Shown here: piece by piece, positions 12,647 through 24,797 of the stretch
Layout: each line of letters opens with the position of its first letter
Position numbering within the stretch: position 1 is the first letter of the stretch
DNA from: Aulostomus chinensis
Lineage: Eukaryota > Chordata > Actinopteri > Syngnathiformes > Aulostomidae
Assembly (NCBI GenBank): GCA_037954235.1
Contig: JBBMOA010000007.1
Location: forward strand, 23,505,457 to 23,569,456
DNA length: 64,000 nt
Direction: 5' to 3'
Position numbers and translations under genes: made by a program
The notes under the pieces: model-generated
Seen by the model: the letters and a program-made list of their open reading frames with translations, nothing else
The model's database searches: none
Told to the model about the DNA's origin: nothing

Positions 12647-12710
12647 GATTTATTTATATGGCACCTTTTCCATTCAATAGAGTGAATTTTAAAGTTCTTC
12701 ACAAGCGACT
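12647..12710 (+). repeat. Retroelement 3'-tail-like fragment
   Basis: GATTTATTTATATGGCACC, then an AGTGAATTTTAAAGTTCTTCACA-like string. It resembles the common teleost pattern of TTTATTTATATAGCACC with AAAGTGCTTCACA seen at the ends of LINE/SINE families. It is diverged, with no target duplication identified. Confidence 0.45.
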
Positions 12711-13644
12711 GAAAAAATAGCGTAGACTGAAATTGGTCAAACATATTTATAGACTTGGAGACGAATGCACAACTAATGCAGAGATGAAGAAATTGTTAAG
12801 AAATGGATAAAAAATGAATAGAAACTTGATTTGAAATATAAGGTGCAAGAAATGGCTACATGAAAAGATTGCAGTTGAAATGATTTAAGACGGCACAGAT
12901 AGATGAGTGGTTCATTATGAAATTGCTGAAATGATAATAAACGGATTAAAACCGAAAAAATGTGTACAAGGAAAAAAAAGAAATTATTAAAACCCTTGAT
13001 TGCTGCAGTCGTGGCTGTCGGATGGACAGGAATAATAATCGGAGAGCAGAATATTGATATTTGCCTCAGCCCCCAAATATTCCACATTTGTCAGGCTGGG
13101 TAATCTCAGCCATCCAGCAGGAGACTCTCTCTTCACCTTCATATCTGTTGCCCTCTGGCCCTTCTGCACCATGTCAACTGAAGTCTCAGGACTCTCAGGG
13201 TTGTAAACACTGATAAGGTGACATCATCGAGTCCTATTTTGATGCCTCTTGTCAACATGTAGCTGTTCTCTTCTAATTCAGATGTTTCATACGTGCTTCC
13301 ATGCATTTGACCAACAGATATATGCACAGCTGGCATAGAAGATACGCCCCTACCTTGCTCACAACTGGTGTCATGCTAAGCTACATAATAACTTCGGCAT
13401 GGTCTCCTCTGTCTGTGTGATGACAGTGTGTCTTGTTATTGAGTTGATTCACCAACTAAATAGCTGTTAAAAGCCAATTCCCACACTATTCCCACCTTTA
13501 CCTCCACAGGGGGTTGGTCAGTCAATGGTCTGATGCTTTTGAACTCAGGCGGACCTGCTGATTTCCCTTAGGCTTGATAAACATGTGGCTTCATCTACAG
13601 CTGTTAAGGGGAGATTATTCTGAAAGCTCTGAGTCAGCATGTAA

Positions 13645-13645
<1 letters not shown>

Positions 13646-13677
<32 letters not shown>
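13646..13677 (+). repeat. Microsatellite (CA)n
   Basis: Sixteen CA units. Confidence 0.9.
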
Positions 13678-13678
<1 letters not shown>

Positions 13679-16600
13679 CCAGCTGCATGTGTGTTTCTGC
13701 ACTCCGAAGTGGCCACTCAGTCATCACAGTTGTCAGCCCAGCTTTTAATAACTGTATAATGAGGTCAAATTACAGGTAGATCTGCCCGGGTGCTAACCTG
13801 ACACCTAGAACACACCACAAAGGGTGCTATCACCTTGGATTTAGAATATGGAGTTGTGACTTTAATGGTTTGAGTAATGGTTCATTGCCTGTTAAGTCTG
13901 CTCCACATGAAAGACCGAGACATACACACACACACACACACCTGACTCCATCACAGATCATCTTTTAGTTTAAACATGTCTGTGGATCATGTCGACTGCG
14001 ACATTACCTTTGACCTTTGAGTGGAGGTGCAGCATCATCAAAGCCTGCCGTTCCTGCAGAATGTATTTACTAAGCATTCATCTGCAAACTGAATTACGGC
14101 TGCCTCTGCTTTTGTCGACAGGAGGATTAGGGCTTAATTACATCTGGACAGAGACTGCCATATAGTCTGAGATGCAGTACATTAGAGAGGTGTTGAGGAG
14201 AGGGATAAGCCTGTGTAATATGCCAGGTGCGTCCAGGGTATTAGCAAACACTGGCACAGCACTGTGTGCCTGCCAAGACAGGGGATCAAAACAAGCCTCC
14301 CCCTTTGAATTCTCCCTCCCATTTCATCTTGAAGGCCAACACTCGCCTGTGTCTGGCATTGCTGAATAGAAGAGATCCACACTTGCAGTCGTAGAATACA
14401 AATGCAGGTAGCATAGAACAGACACAACTCCTCAACAAGCAGGAATTTTGTTGGTTTATCCAAAATGCAAACACTTCTTCCACACCTCCACTGGTATATA
14501 GCCATGCACATACTTTGGGTTTGGTTTATTCAAATTTCCTGCATCCTCAGTGTGATGGAGGTGAATGGAAATGATTAACACAGAGGAGCTTTGAATTACA
14601 TGCTCATGCTAGCATGCTGCTCCTCAGCAGGTGAAAAGTTTACCATATTCAGCATCTCATTTAGGCATTTTTCCATGCTAGTATTCAATGAATAGCATTT
14701 AACACAGACCTTAGGCCAATGGGATGACCAGCTTTGTTTCTGACGGTGTCAGTAACCTCTAGCGTAGGGAAAAGTTCTTTCAGACGGAGCATCCAGCTCA
14801 AAGCTAGCAACAGCCTTGACAACAACAGTGAGTGATTTACACACATTATTAATTATTTTGATTGCAGACAGAACTGACGGTGAGAGACTTTCATGAAATC
14901 CAGCAGAGAGTCAACGAGCGGTCCTCCTGTTCCGTGTGATCAGGACGTCTGTGGAGGGAAAGTTGAGGTGTGGCATTCTGGCAGGCTGGAAGTGGTCCAG
15001 CCTCCTCCTCCTTGCAAAGATGGTTACTTAATGAATATTAATTAGGTTAATTATTTCAGGCTCAGCGCTTCAACCCATCGTTCCAGGAAACAAGAATATG
15101 CACCATAACAAGAAAGAAAGCTGCGTGAGCAACATCGGCTCACGAGTGTTCCTCATCAGCCTGAATGAGTGGGCTTCCTTTTGTAATAGCCACTGAGTGT
15201 TGTTTGCTCAATGTAGCGTAACCTCTTAGGAAATAGGGACACGCTCAATGTTTTACATTTGCTGCCAGATAAAAATGTTATTTCCATTCCAATCATCTCC
15301 TCCTTGTTACTGCTGGAATTGGATGGAAGCGCTGAGGGATGTGTTTTTAATTAGCTAAAATGGTTGAGGGACTGCGAAGAAATCAACTATGAATATTCAT
15401 TATGGTCAGTGCTGTCCTACAGATATAGAACTGAGTTTCATGATAATTTAAACATCTTACAGGTATGGTAGTTTCAAATAGACTTATTAAACGTGTATTT
15501 TTTTTTAACAACACCGATAATTAAAGTCTTAATTGTTATGTAGTCATTTCACAGCCAGTGACAACATTATCTACAGTGGGATGGTCTCAAATGTCATCAC
15601 GTAGCCTCAATGATGGAGCTATTCTCTGACAAGCACAGCAGTTTGGGTTAATTCCCAGGTCAAGCAAGTCTCAGATATAAAGCCCAGCTTGTAGGTAGAA
15701 TATTTATACTTCATACAGTATTTATTTTTTGTAGAAGTACTTCTTCTGGACTGTCGCAACATGGCTGCTTCTTTAGTCCTGCAACAGAAGAGGGAAAAAA
15801 AAAATCATAATTTCCAAAACCACTGGTGCAAGTTTGAGTTTTTGAAGCAACATTTACATTCAGTGTTTCTCACCAAATGCATGAACGAGTGTGAATGAAA
15901 GTGCATTTACTTCCAGATGAATCATTTACAGAGCCAAAATGAATTTTTTGGTCTATTCTAGCAGTCTGCAGATAGGCTTGAATTCCACACATGCCATGTA
16001 GTTGACACACTCATGATGCTGAATACTGAACTTTTTTTTTTTCCTCACATACAAAACTGATCAGGACTGAATAAGCAAACTGAAAGAATTGGACCACTAA
16101 GCTGAAAGGCATCCGTACCAATAGAACTCATCAGTAGAAGCATTTTGCTACATGCCTGGTGGTCAAAAACTCTACAAGCCAACTAAACAAGCATAAAGTA
16201 ATGTACTTTACATGGCTGGTCACTGTGTGATGACTCTTAATAATTTCCAGAAGTACCACTTGTGGTGATTGAGCTCCTCTCAAAGAATCTTCTACAAATG
16301 CTCAGAGAGAAATGTGTCGTCGTATTTTTTCTTCCCCTCGCAAGAAGTGTCGCTGCAAATATCACACACTTGTCGATTAGGAGATGAGCCCTCGCAAGTG
16401 TGCCAGCTTCCAAATGTGTTTGAGTTGAAGTTGAATTTGCATGTGTTTTCACAGAGCGATGCACATACGTCAGTGTTTCTCCGCTTCATTTCCCGCTAAT
16501 TGATCTCAGCTACGTAGAGCAGTAGGCCGATAGCTATCTGCATGTGTGTTCGTGCCTGTGCGCACGTGTGTTTGTGTAGCGACCACCAACAGTGAGCCAG

Positions 16601-18251
16601 ATCTATTGGACCAAAGTACAGCTGGTGGTGATGAGTCAGCATGTTGAGGTCACAGCACTGGTGCTGGTACCAGACCTCCATCTGGCCGTGCCACAGATCT
16701 CCCCCAGCCTGTCTCAGAGCTCCAGATTGGACTACAATCAACCCACATGTAGAAGACATTGTTTTTGCACATCATGTGCTTCTCATTAATGGAATTTGCT
16801 TGGCAGATTAGGTTGAATCAGAGCAAAGCAAAGTGTTAGAGTGGATTTGTCTCCTGTGCGCTGACTTTGGATCAGTCTGGAGTGATAAACATATGGTGTA
16901 ATGTGGAGATGTGACCAGCAGATGGCAGGAAATGCACACTAGCTGCAGTCTGACCATCCTCCTGACTTGTTACAGATGTTGACAGGGTGGTTGATTTGCT
17001 GCTATGAAGCTAATTAGGATAGGAATAAAACTGATTGTCTGTCTCCAGGGTTATGGAAAAACTACCTGAGCAAAAGTCATGGCACCTGGTGGAGGACCAT
17101 TGAAGAACCATTGAATTTGAAGGTGGTTCTAGACTTTTATTGTATTTTTCAGGAGATATTACACAGACCCTGGTGGACGTCTGCACTCAGAGAGCCCCTC
17201 CAGTTTCTAATTTAGGTGTTTGCTGCACATCTGACTACTGGCTGTGTGCACTTAATGCTTAGACAGCCTCGTGCATTTGCTTGTATCTTTTGTTTTGGTA
17301 ACGTCAGAGTGAGACTTTGTGCAGAAGGCTGCTATCAGCATCAAAATTACTTGAATTAAATAAGCGAATTTGATTTTAAAATGCACAGTCACTGCTCAGA
17401 CAATCATTTATTGTGACATAAACCATTTCAATTCAGGAAAGTGTGAAAATGTACAGTTAAATGGTTCTTGAGCTAAATATATCTGTTGAAAATTGACCAT
17501 TGAAAACTCCAGAACAAGCAAGAGAGTGGACTTGAGATTTGTTTTTTCAGTTGAAAGTTTTAAGAACGAGACTGATCTTCCAAGCTGGAACATTTCCAGT
17601 TTTTACTCGTGTTTAGTAGTGATGCTGCATATGAGCTGTTTATTTGCACCTCTTCTTCTACTCATTTTCTCCACAGCTTGAAGCTTTTAGCACCATGGTT
17701 GCATGAGAGGCTCTTGTTTACTCCGAACAGCAGTGGTCAGCATCTTCCTGCAGCAGTGAATAAGTTTTGGATGCATGGGGACATAAAACTGGGTGGAGAT
17801 TGTCTTGAATTCATGTAGTTTTCGTAGAAAATAGGTAACAAAAACAACAACAAACAAGCAGTACATATAAATAAATGACCCTACCTGAACATGTACGCCA
17901 TGAATTTTCTTGTGTGTGCTGCATTGTGCGTCTCCTGCTGAATTGGGAGTCCTCTTCAAGACAACAGCATGGAAGCAGTCCCTTTCTCCAGTACTTGAAA
18001 GGAATTGGTGGTGATGTGCTGCTCTTCTTGCCCTCACTCTCAATTTCTCCCTCAGTATGACTCATCTAAGACATGTTGGTGCTTGTGTGCATGTGTATAA
18101 AGTGGAACTTCTCATGTTGATTCAGTGTATGTATACTGTGTATATTTATAATTCATGTGCTCCTGGCTGGCATGCATCAAGCCGACTAATTGTGTAACTC
18201 TGTGCAAAACTGCAGTATAGGTTATTGATGGAAAACACTTTGCAGATTTAA

Positions 18252-18276
18252 TTTTTTTTTTTTTTTTTTTTTTTTT
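18252..18276 (+). repeat. Homopolymer T25
   Basis: Twenty-five consecutive T. Read from the minus strand it could be the poly(A) tail of an old retroposed insertion, but no body or flanking duplication is recognisable. Confidence 0.85.
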
Positions 18277-18570
18277 AGTTGTTGAAAAGCTTCCACTGGC
18301 CAGATTGACCCCCTGGGAGAAGCTCAAGACAAACTCGCCTGTTGTTAGCTTGCAGTAGCTGTTGATTAATTTTCAATAGACTCGCGCTCGTTGGCTTTCT
18401 CCGCTTCCCCTCCTAATGAATGCCAGGGATGATTTGGCTGCCATTGTCTTCCCTCATCACTGCAAATGACCACAGAGTGCTGCTGCACTGTGAAATCAAT
18501 AGCCTTGGACTATCAGAGCCTCGAACACTCGCAGATTACTGATGAGAGTGATTTGAGGTGTTTAGTTGTG

Positions 18571-18602
18571 AGTGTGTGTGTGTGTGTGTGTGGGGGGGGG
18601 GG
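18571..18602 (+). repeat. Compound (GT)n-G11 tract
   Basis: About ten GT units run directly into eleven G (18592-18602). This is a potentially Z-DNA-forming run joined to a G tract. Confidence 0.85.
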
Positions 18603-19429
18603 TAAGAGAGAGGGACATGAAAAAAATCCACATTTTGAGTGTAGAAATGCAAGTGACTTTGTTTTTGTGCATTCTTAGATAACCTTGCATGATTGTTTCC
18701 TCTGAGTCAAAGCTGCATTTCTCATTGAAAATTACCTTCCTTACGTATCACATACAAGTTCCTCTTCGCAACTTAACAAGGGCTAAAATCGATGTCAGCT
18801 AGCAGACTGTGGCTAATCAACGTGAGTAGTTGCCCCCCTGATGCAGACAGCAGCTTTGCTCCTTATTGTTTTAGGGTTGTGTAATTGGCTTGATACATGC
18901 TGGAACAAATGGAAAGACGGTGCTTTATTTTTGTCCATAATTCAATGTTGTTTTGTGGTACATAAAATTCAGCAGGCCAGTAGCGAATGAGGATGTCAAT
19001 GGAGAGAATAAGAATTTATTTCTCGCCCTCATTCATTGTGTGATATCGAGCGATTCTATAATTTGCTATTCTCTTTGTCTTGAGTCAGCTGCCTGTGGAT
19101 GTAGAAGTTGCTGTACCTTGTGAGAGGCAGAGGCGGCGTGATTCATCATTTTCTTTGCACGGCGCTCATGGAATTTTTATTCCAAGTTTCACCCCTTTAT
19201 CCTATTCCAGCACTGTAAAGCTGTGTTATTTCAAAGACCTCTCAGTCTTATCGGTGTGTATGTTTATACACAACAAAAGCCTATAAATCAGACCTGCATT
19301 TGCACTCTGCATAATGTATCTCATGTTTGGATGAGGAAATGTGGGTGATCTTATGAATAATACAAGCTGCTCAGTCTTCTATGCCAGTGCAGATAATAAT
19401 AAAGCAGGCTTCTTTTAATGTGGGCCAAC

Positions 19430-19780
19430 CAGGAGAGCCAGAGTGCCTGGTACATTAGCTGTGGACGGCTGGTGATAAATCAAGGAATCACAGAGAGGAT
19501 TGCTTGGCACAGGGAGCTCCCTCCGGAGGTCTCCCGGACCTTTGCCATACGATGAGGCAAGGCATTCAGAATGCCCTCTTCACCCAGTACCACAGGCCCC
19601 CAGGGTGGCTTTTAATCGCCACAAATGAGCGCCGATAACAACTGGCTGTATTTCATGTTCTGTCCGATGGTTACGGCCTCCTGTAGCTTTTACGATGAGG
19701 AGATGTCAGGTTCCTGGCATAATTGGCTCTTCTATGTGGATTTTATGAGTCTGTTTACTCTGTGAGGAGTACTTGTCTGT
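19430..19780. other. Candidate conserved noncoding block
   Basis: A non-repetitive stretch of balanced base composition, free of microsatellites and transposon motifs, with strings such as GCGCCGATAACAACTGGC. There is no reading frame of note. Its even complexity inside an AT-rich intron is what I expect of an enhancer-type element. This is inference only, since conservation cannot be measured here. Confidence 0.3.
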
Positions 19781-21124
19781 GGGATGTGATGCTCTCATAA
19801 GGGCCCACTGGGTTGGCTGGCTGATATACTTTCAGCTTGCGTCTGCATAGGGGGAGGGTTTTAATGATCAGATACTATATCGCCTACTGATTGATGCGCC
19901 TGGGGCCAAAGCCTGGGGTGTTTGGAGTTATCAGAGCCAGAATCTGACCATCTTCATTCACACCCTCAGACTGGGGGACAATAGAGTGGGGGACTCGCCC
20001 GTGTCACTGTGCTGATGGATGGCTGCTGTCTGGGCCAATCCAGGGCTATTTTTCATACATTTCCATACATTCACTCCTTAGCAGTTGCGGGTGGGAGGGT
20101 GGCGGCGGCGGCAGCATTTGCCTCTCTGCCTCGGAGCATCCTGGGAGAGTGAGTGAAGTGTAAGTAACCTCTTTTCTTGTCTTTAACCAGGCAAGCTTGT
20201 AGTTTATCCTTGCAGCACATGTTTCTGTCACAATGCAAAGCTCCTACAACCCACAGCGATGTACAAACACACACACACATTCATGTGTGTCTTGAAGTGT
20301 TGCAATGATTCATACACTCAGGTTTGACCTGCTGCGCATGGAAATACGATGCTTTCATCAGCAGATGAGAAACCATTAAACATAATCTGTCTGTGGAGGA
20401 AATTGCAACACATCTTTTAACCCAATGAGCCATGGCAGGATTAGCTTTGTCTACTGATCTGTGCTTCTCCTCTCCATGCTGCACCTGAAGTCTCAAAGGA
20501 AAGCCAAGTTACGATTCAATATTTCCTTTTAATCCTCCCTACTGTCGCTGTGAGAGTTCAGCACGGGTGAAGCGCAGAGTCTAGGCCTGGTCACATGTGG
20601 CAGCTACAAGCCAATCATCTATAGAGTGATTGCTGTAATTATTGCAGTGGGATGGAAGGAAGCCACTGGTGGGGAGAGATTTAGCTACCAACAAATGATG
20701 CAAGTTCCATGTAAGGAACGTAGTGCTCACATGGTCATGTCTTTAATCTAAAACTGTGCTTATGCAACTATCATGAAGCATAAGTTAGTTTTATATTGAG
20801 CAACAGAAGGCAACAGCATGATGGTGCTCTTCTGTTGTGTTAAATACCGTGAATTGATTATGTCAGGTTTAGTCAATTTTACATTCTGATTCCCCATGAA
20901 GCACTTTTCATAAATCCACAACCTTATTCAGTCAGTGCTTACTGTTCCTATTCCACTTGGGTTTTTTTTGGGTCCACTATCTCCAGTGCAGACAGTGCTA
21001 ACACTGCCATATTGTACCATCTGCGATATCTCACTATAAATCCTCCCAGTGATGAGAATTGCTCCAGAAATATTCACAAAACTGTTTTTTGCACCTTTAC
21101 AGAAGAATTGCATTTATACCACAT

Positions 21125-21500
21125 TTCAGTCCTCTTGAGAGGGTTTAGACTCTCTTCCACTCTGGCGTTGCCGGCAGTGAGAGGCAAACGGCAGGGGTGG
21201 CAATACTTTGTTGCCCTTTGGCTCAGTGCCTGTAGGTTGGAGTTTAACCCGGTGGATGAGAGGGTAGCCTCCCTCCATCTTGGGGTGGGGGGACGGGTCG
21301 TGACTGTTGTTTGCGCTTATGTGCCAAATAGCAGTTCAGAGTATCCCCCCCTTTTTGGATTCCCTAGAGGGAGTACTGGAGTACCCCCTCTGGGGATTCC
21401 CTCGTGCTGGAGGGGGACTTCAACGCTCACGTTGGTGATGACCGTGAGACCTGGAGAGGTGTGATCAGGAGGAATGGCCGATTGGAGCTGTGGCCATAAG
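21125..21500 (+). mobile_element. LINE fragment A: endonuclease domain of a non-LTR retrotransposon
   Basis: Degenerate coding sequence of the apurinic-endonuclease-like domain that nicks target DNA for LINE insertion. Frame one gives RLEFNPVDERVASLHLGVGG and then VVTVVCAYVPNSSSEYP, matching the strand containing the VCAY/APN motif. After a frameshift near 21370-21400 the sequence gives LEGDFNAHVGDDRETWRGVI, the GDFNAHVG motif typical of teleost LINE endonucleases. A stop follows at about 21498, after which the similarity ends. The copy is 5'- and 3'-truncated and not functional. Clade is uncertain (RTE- or Rex-like). It lies directly upstream of a second, different LINE. Confidence 0.75.
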
Positions 21501-21920
21501 GTAGTTGGTGCCTGTGGCGATAATTCCAGAACCTTTTTTCAGCCATTCTGTCATAAAACAAAAGAATTGTTGTGAAACAGAATGCAACACAAACACTTGT
21601 TTTCTCTTCATTTATCTTGTTTTATAACTATTAGAGGCCAAAATTGTATATGAAGTAAAACTGGATTAATTTTCCTACACTGACAGTTGTAGCCAGTCAT
21701 CACCATCTCCAAAGAGCCTGTTGTTGCTGTTGGAGCCCATAAAATTTTAAACAATGCCCCAGGCTTCTCTGCTACTCTGAAATATCTGACACCTGCTTCC
21801 CAAACTGAACTAATATATTTCTATAAATTTAGATTGAAGACCTGACATCCTCTCTCACTCATCTCAACACATCTCTTCACTATCTGAAATTTGCTTTTGC
21901 TGACTGAACCTACAATATTG
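21500..21920. other. Spacer between two LINE remnants
   Basis: AT-rich, with no gene. 21740-21900 might be an eroded piece of either element, for example the 5' part of LINE B or the 3' end of LINE A, but I cannot show it. Confidence 0.3.
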
Positions 21921-21924
21921 TCCT

Positions 21925-22742
21925 GGTATGGTTAGGGACATGCACATGACTATTATTAGTATGTATCACCCTCCCTCAGCAAATATTGATCCTCTGGAGG
22001 ACATTGTCAAGCTGTGGCCACTGTTTGTCTCTTCCCAATTAAGAGTAATTGGGCATCTTAACCTGGTCTGGCTCTGTGACAGCTCCAGCAAATTAGACCA
22101 CAAATCAGTGGATGGAACTTAATCTCGTGCAGCCAATATCCAAAGTTGAAAAAAATCATCCGAACTAAACACAAATCAATATCCTGCTTACTGAAAGACT
22201 CACAAATACCCTGTTTCTGGGATTTTTGCTGTTGTCCTGAGTGGTCACTGTCCGGTCACTTACTGTAAGTCAAAGTGAATTTTGGTGGTTGAATGGCTGG
22301 AAAAAATGTCACTTGCGACAATTTCGAGAGCAATTGCACCTGTGATACAATTAACAATGGAACTTGTTTCAATTCTTGTCATTATTCTCATTTTAATAGA
22401 AAACTTTTTGAAACATTTTTCCATTCGATGGTGTGATTTTATTTTGTTTTGAATCTTCAAAAAACAAAGATGTTTAATTCGGTAGAATATTATAGGGAGA
22501 CTCTTTCTTTATTTAGGATCTTATTTTGGCACACATTTTCCTTTTTGTAAATATTGCACCTCCTGCATTATGGATACTGCACGGTATTGTGATTTGTTTT
22601 GATTGTTGAGTTCTACGACATCTCATGATACGGTCACACCGGTGCATTTTGCATTTGCACAGTGACAAAATCCGTCCAGACAGACTGACAGACAAATAAA
22701 CACAGGTCTTTGTGATAATTCCTGTTACAGTAGGTGTCTGCA

Positions 22743-22822
<80 letters not shown>

Positions 22823-24125
22823 ACCAGCCAAACCCATAAAATCCTCAGTTCCCTCCACAATGCCACCCACAATAGAGATAAAGCTTAGTTCAGAGCTAGA
22901 CCCAGTGGCACTCCAGAGGACTGGTTAACCTTTAGACAACAAAGAAACGTCTGCACCAGCATGATTAGCAGAGGCAAAATCAAATTATTACCTGACAGCT
23001 CTCTTCCTGTGATAATAACTCCTCCAAATTTATGAACGCTATTGCATCTCTCAAGAATATGATAAGGTCACATCCCCCTCCACAAATGAAACCACGGTCT
23101 GGTCATATTTCTTACAGCCTGTTCATGGTTTTAGCTTTGAAGCAATCATTTTCTCTCGTTTTATTTAGTAATTAATCTGTAAACTCACAAATGTTCCACA
23201 TCCATGGATACATTCCACAGTTCTGACATGCGATGTCTTCAGCGGCATGCCTTTTAATTTCCAAAACTTGAATCATCAATAATTCAAGAATGTACTACAG
23301 TCACAACAGTCTAGTTATCATTTAGTGCTCAGCACAATAACAGTTTCACTGATTGATGACATTGTCGACACACTTTCGTGCGTCTATGTTCACTGACCTC
23401 AAAAATATTCGATACCGTTGAAAATTCCAACAGGTCATGTTCAACTGGTTCCACTATTACCTTTCAGAGGGAACTTTAGATTGTCATTGACAGCTGTCCA
23501 GCCTTCTTGCTGACATTAAACGATGTGCCACAGGGGTCTATTCTGGGTCGATACTATTTCAATAGTATTGGGCTGATTCTTCTTAATCTGTGTCAAAGTC
23601 TGTATTCTTATCAGATATCATTTTCACCAATTCATTTTCCATTCTGACCAAAACTCTTCTTCAGTGTTCCTTTGATATTTTTGACGAATTAAAATGAAAT
23701 TCCGAAAATCCACACTCCTCACGCCATCAGAACTTTAAATAGCGCTCATATCACTCCTGCATGAGTAATATAAATGCTGTGAAATTAGTAGATTGTTGCG
23801 AGGAATGACAGACGTTCAACATTTTACTGAAAATGCGAAAATGACGATATTAGATTTCAAAATCAACCACTTTTTAAAATTAAAAAAAAGTGTAGTCAAT
23901 TTAAATCACTGTAATTGACTGTGGGAACATTCCACACAACTCTTACACCACCCCATTGTTACTATTTTTCTCCTTCATACTGATGAATTTCCAGCTCATG
24001 ATTGCTGCCCGTCTCAAAAGGCTGGAAAGACTTCCTTGCAGACAGATGAAATTACCATCTCCTCGACCATAAAGTTCTAATGTTTAAGCCGTATAACTAC
24101 CTCATCTACTCTTGCTTATAAAGTA
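21925..24125 (+). mobile_element. LINE B: degenerate full-length-like ORF2 (endonuclease plus reverse transcriptase)
   Basis: Motifs occur in the order expected for a non-LTR retrotransposon of the CR1/Rex/L2 type, on the plus strand with many stops and frameshifts. Endonuclease: YHPPSANIDPLEDIV (about 21963), then a GDLN-like VIGHLNLVWL (about 22039), then HKYPVSGIFAVVLSGHCPV (about 22200-22260), which matches the SDHC block. Reverse transcriptase: STITVSLIDDIVDTLS (about 23340), FTDL and SKIFDTVE (about 23399-23425, cf. LSKAFDTVDH), WFHYYLSEGT (about 23447), and NDVPQGSILG (about 23519-23548, cf. GVPQGSVLGPLLF). C-terminal tail: DCCPSQKAGKTSLQTDE (about 24000). A (CA)35 microsatellite sits between the endonuclease and the reverse transcriptase. 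It is certainly inactive. An A/C-rich run at 24231-24259 may be its old tail. Confidence 0.75.
22749..22818 (+). repeat. Microsatellite (CA)35
   Basis: Seventy bases of uninterrupted CA, one of the longest dinucleotide runs in the window and likely highly polymorphic. It lies within the LINE B remnant. Confidence 0.95.
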
Positions 24126-24574
24126 CATAAATTTTAAAGACGTAGCCAGTAATCTTAGTGGAAATAGTTGTACGCTTTGAACGCACTTAAAAACCTGTTG
24201 ACTCGTTTTTCCTTTCTACTTCTTTTCCCTTAAAAAAAACAAAACAAAAAAACAAAACTTTGTTGTTGTTTTGCCTCAGTGAGCCATCACCAAAACACTC
24301 CTCTGCACTCCCCTCTAATCTCCGCCATGGTGCTTTGGTAACCACATAGTCCCAGCACACCACATTAATTATTCATGGTGATAAATTTCTATGATGTTGG
24401 AAGAAAGAGCGTGTGTGTGTGTGTAGATGTGTTGTTGTTCGTGATGTTTTTTGTGTGTGTTTTGGAGGTGACGGGATGTTCTTGGCTTGTCAACCGCTAC
24501 CACCAGAGACCATGGATGATGCTACAGAACGGATAGCAGAAATGCAGCACATTGTTCTACAGGTAGTCATTCAG

Positions 24575-24575
<1 letters not shown>

Positions 24576-24628
<53 letters not shown>
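24576..24628 (+). repeat. Microsatellite (GT)n
   Basis: About 26 units, uninterrupted. Confidence 0.93.
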
Positions 24629-24630
<2 letters not shown>

Positions 24631-24752
24631 AATATTGTTAAAATGAACCAAAGCAATCTAACAGCAGTCACCCTATTGTCTTCTCATTTCCTCCCTCTCA
24701 TTCCCCAGACACTCCCCCATGCTTTGTAACACACCAGTTGTCTGCCACTCAC

Positions 24753-24755
<3 letters not shown>

Positions 24756-24792
<37 letters not shown>
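24756..24792 (+). repeat. Microsatellite (GT)n
   Basis: About 18 units. It lies 130 bases after another GT run, with a short CA run at 24921-24944. The cluster makes this half kilobase repeat-dense. Confidence 0.9.

Positions 24793-24797
<5 letters not shown>

Larger units (their letters stand above)
6688..21100. other. Noncoding: presumed first part of a giant first intron
   Basis: No exon with convincing coding signal on either strand. Contents: several microsatellites (listed separately), short CA runs at 11744-11758 and 13923-13941, a retroelement-like tail at 12647-12710, a weak GCTAGC-rich repeat copy near 14590-14700, and long stretches of unique AT-rich DNA. Blocks near 9400-9670, 10700-10830 and 15000-15080 have mixed composition and no repeat character, so they could be regulatory. 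The frames at 8618-8941, 9784-10002 and 11481-11816 are open but show no domain. Confidence 0.5.

Noticed and set aside
22513..22928. Open frames of poly-VC or poly-TH
   Set aside because: Translations of the (CA)35 microsatellite and its antisense.
24467..24562. Exon-like stretch with an in-frame segment QPLPPETMDDATERIAEMQH followed by CAG|GTAGTC
   Set aside because: The acceptor is weak (inside a GT-rich run), the donor is poor, and the phase does not fit the coiled-coil exon. It is short enough to be chance.
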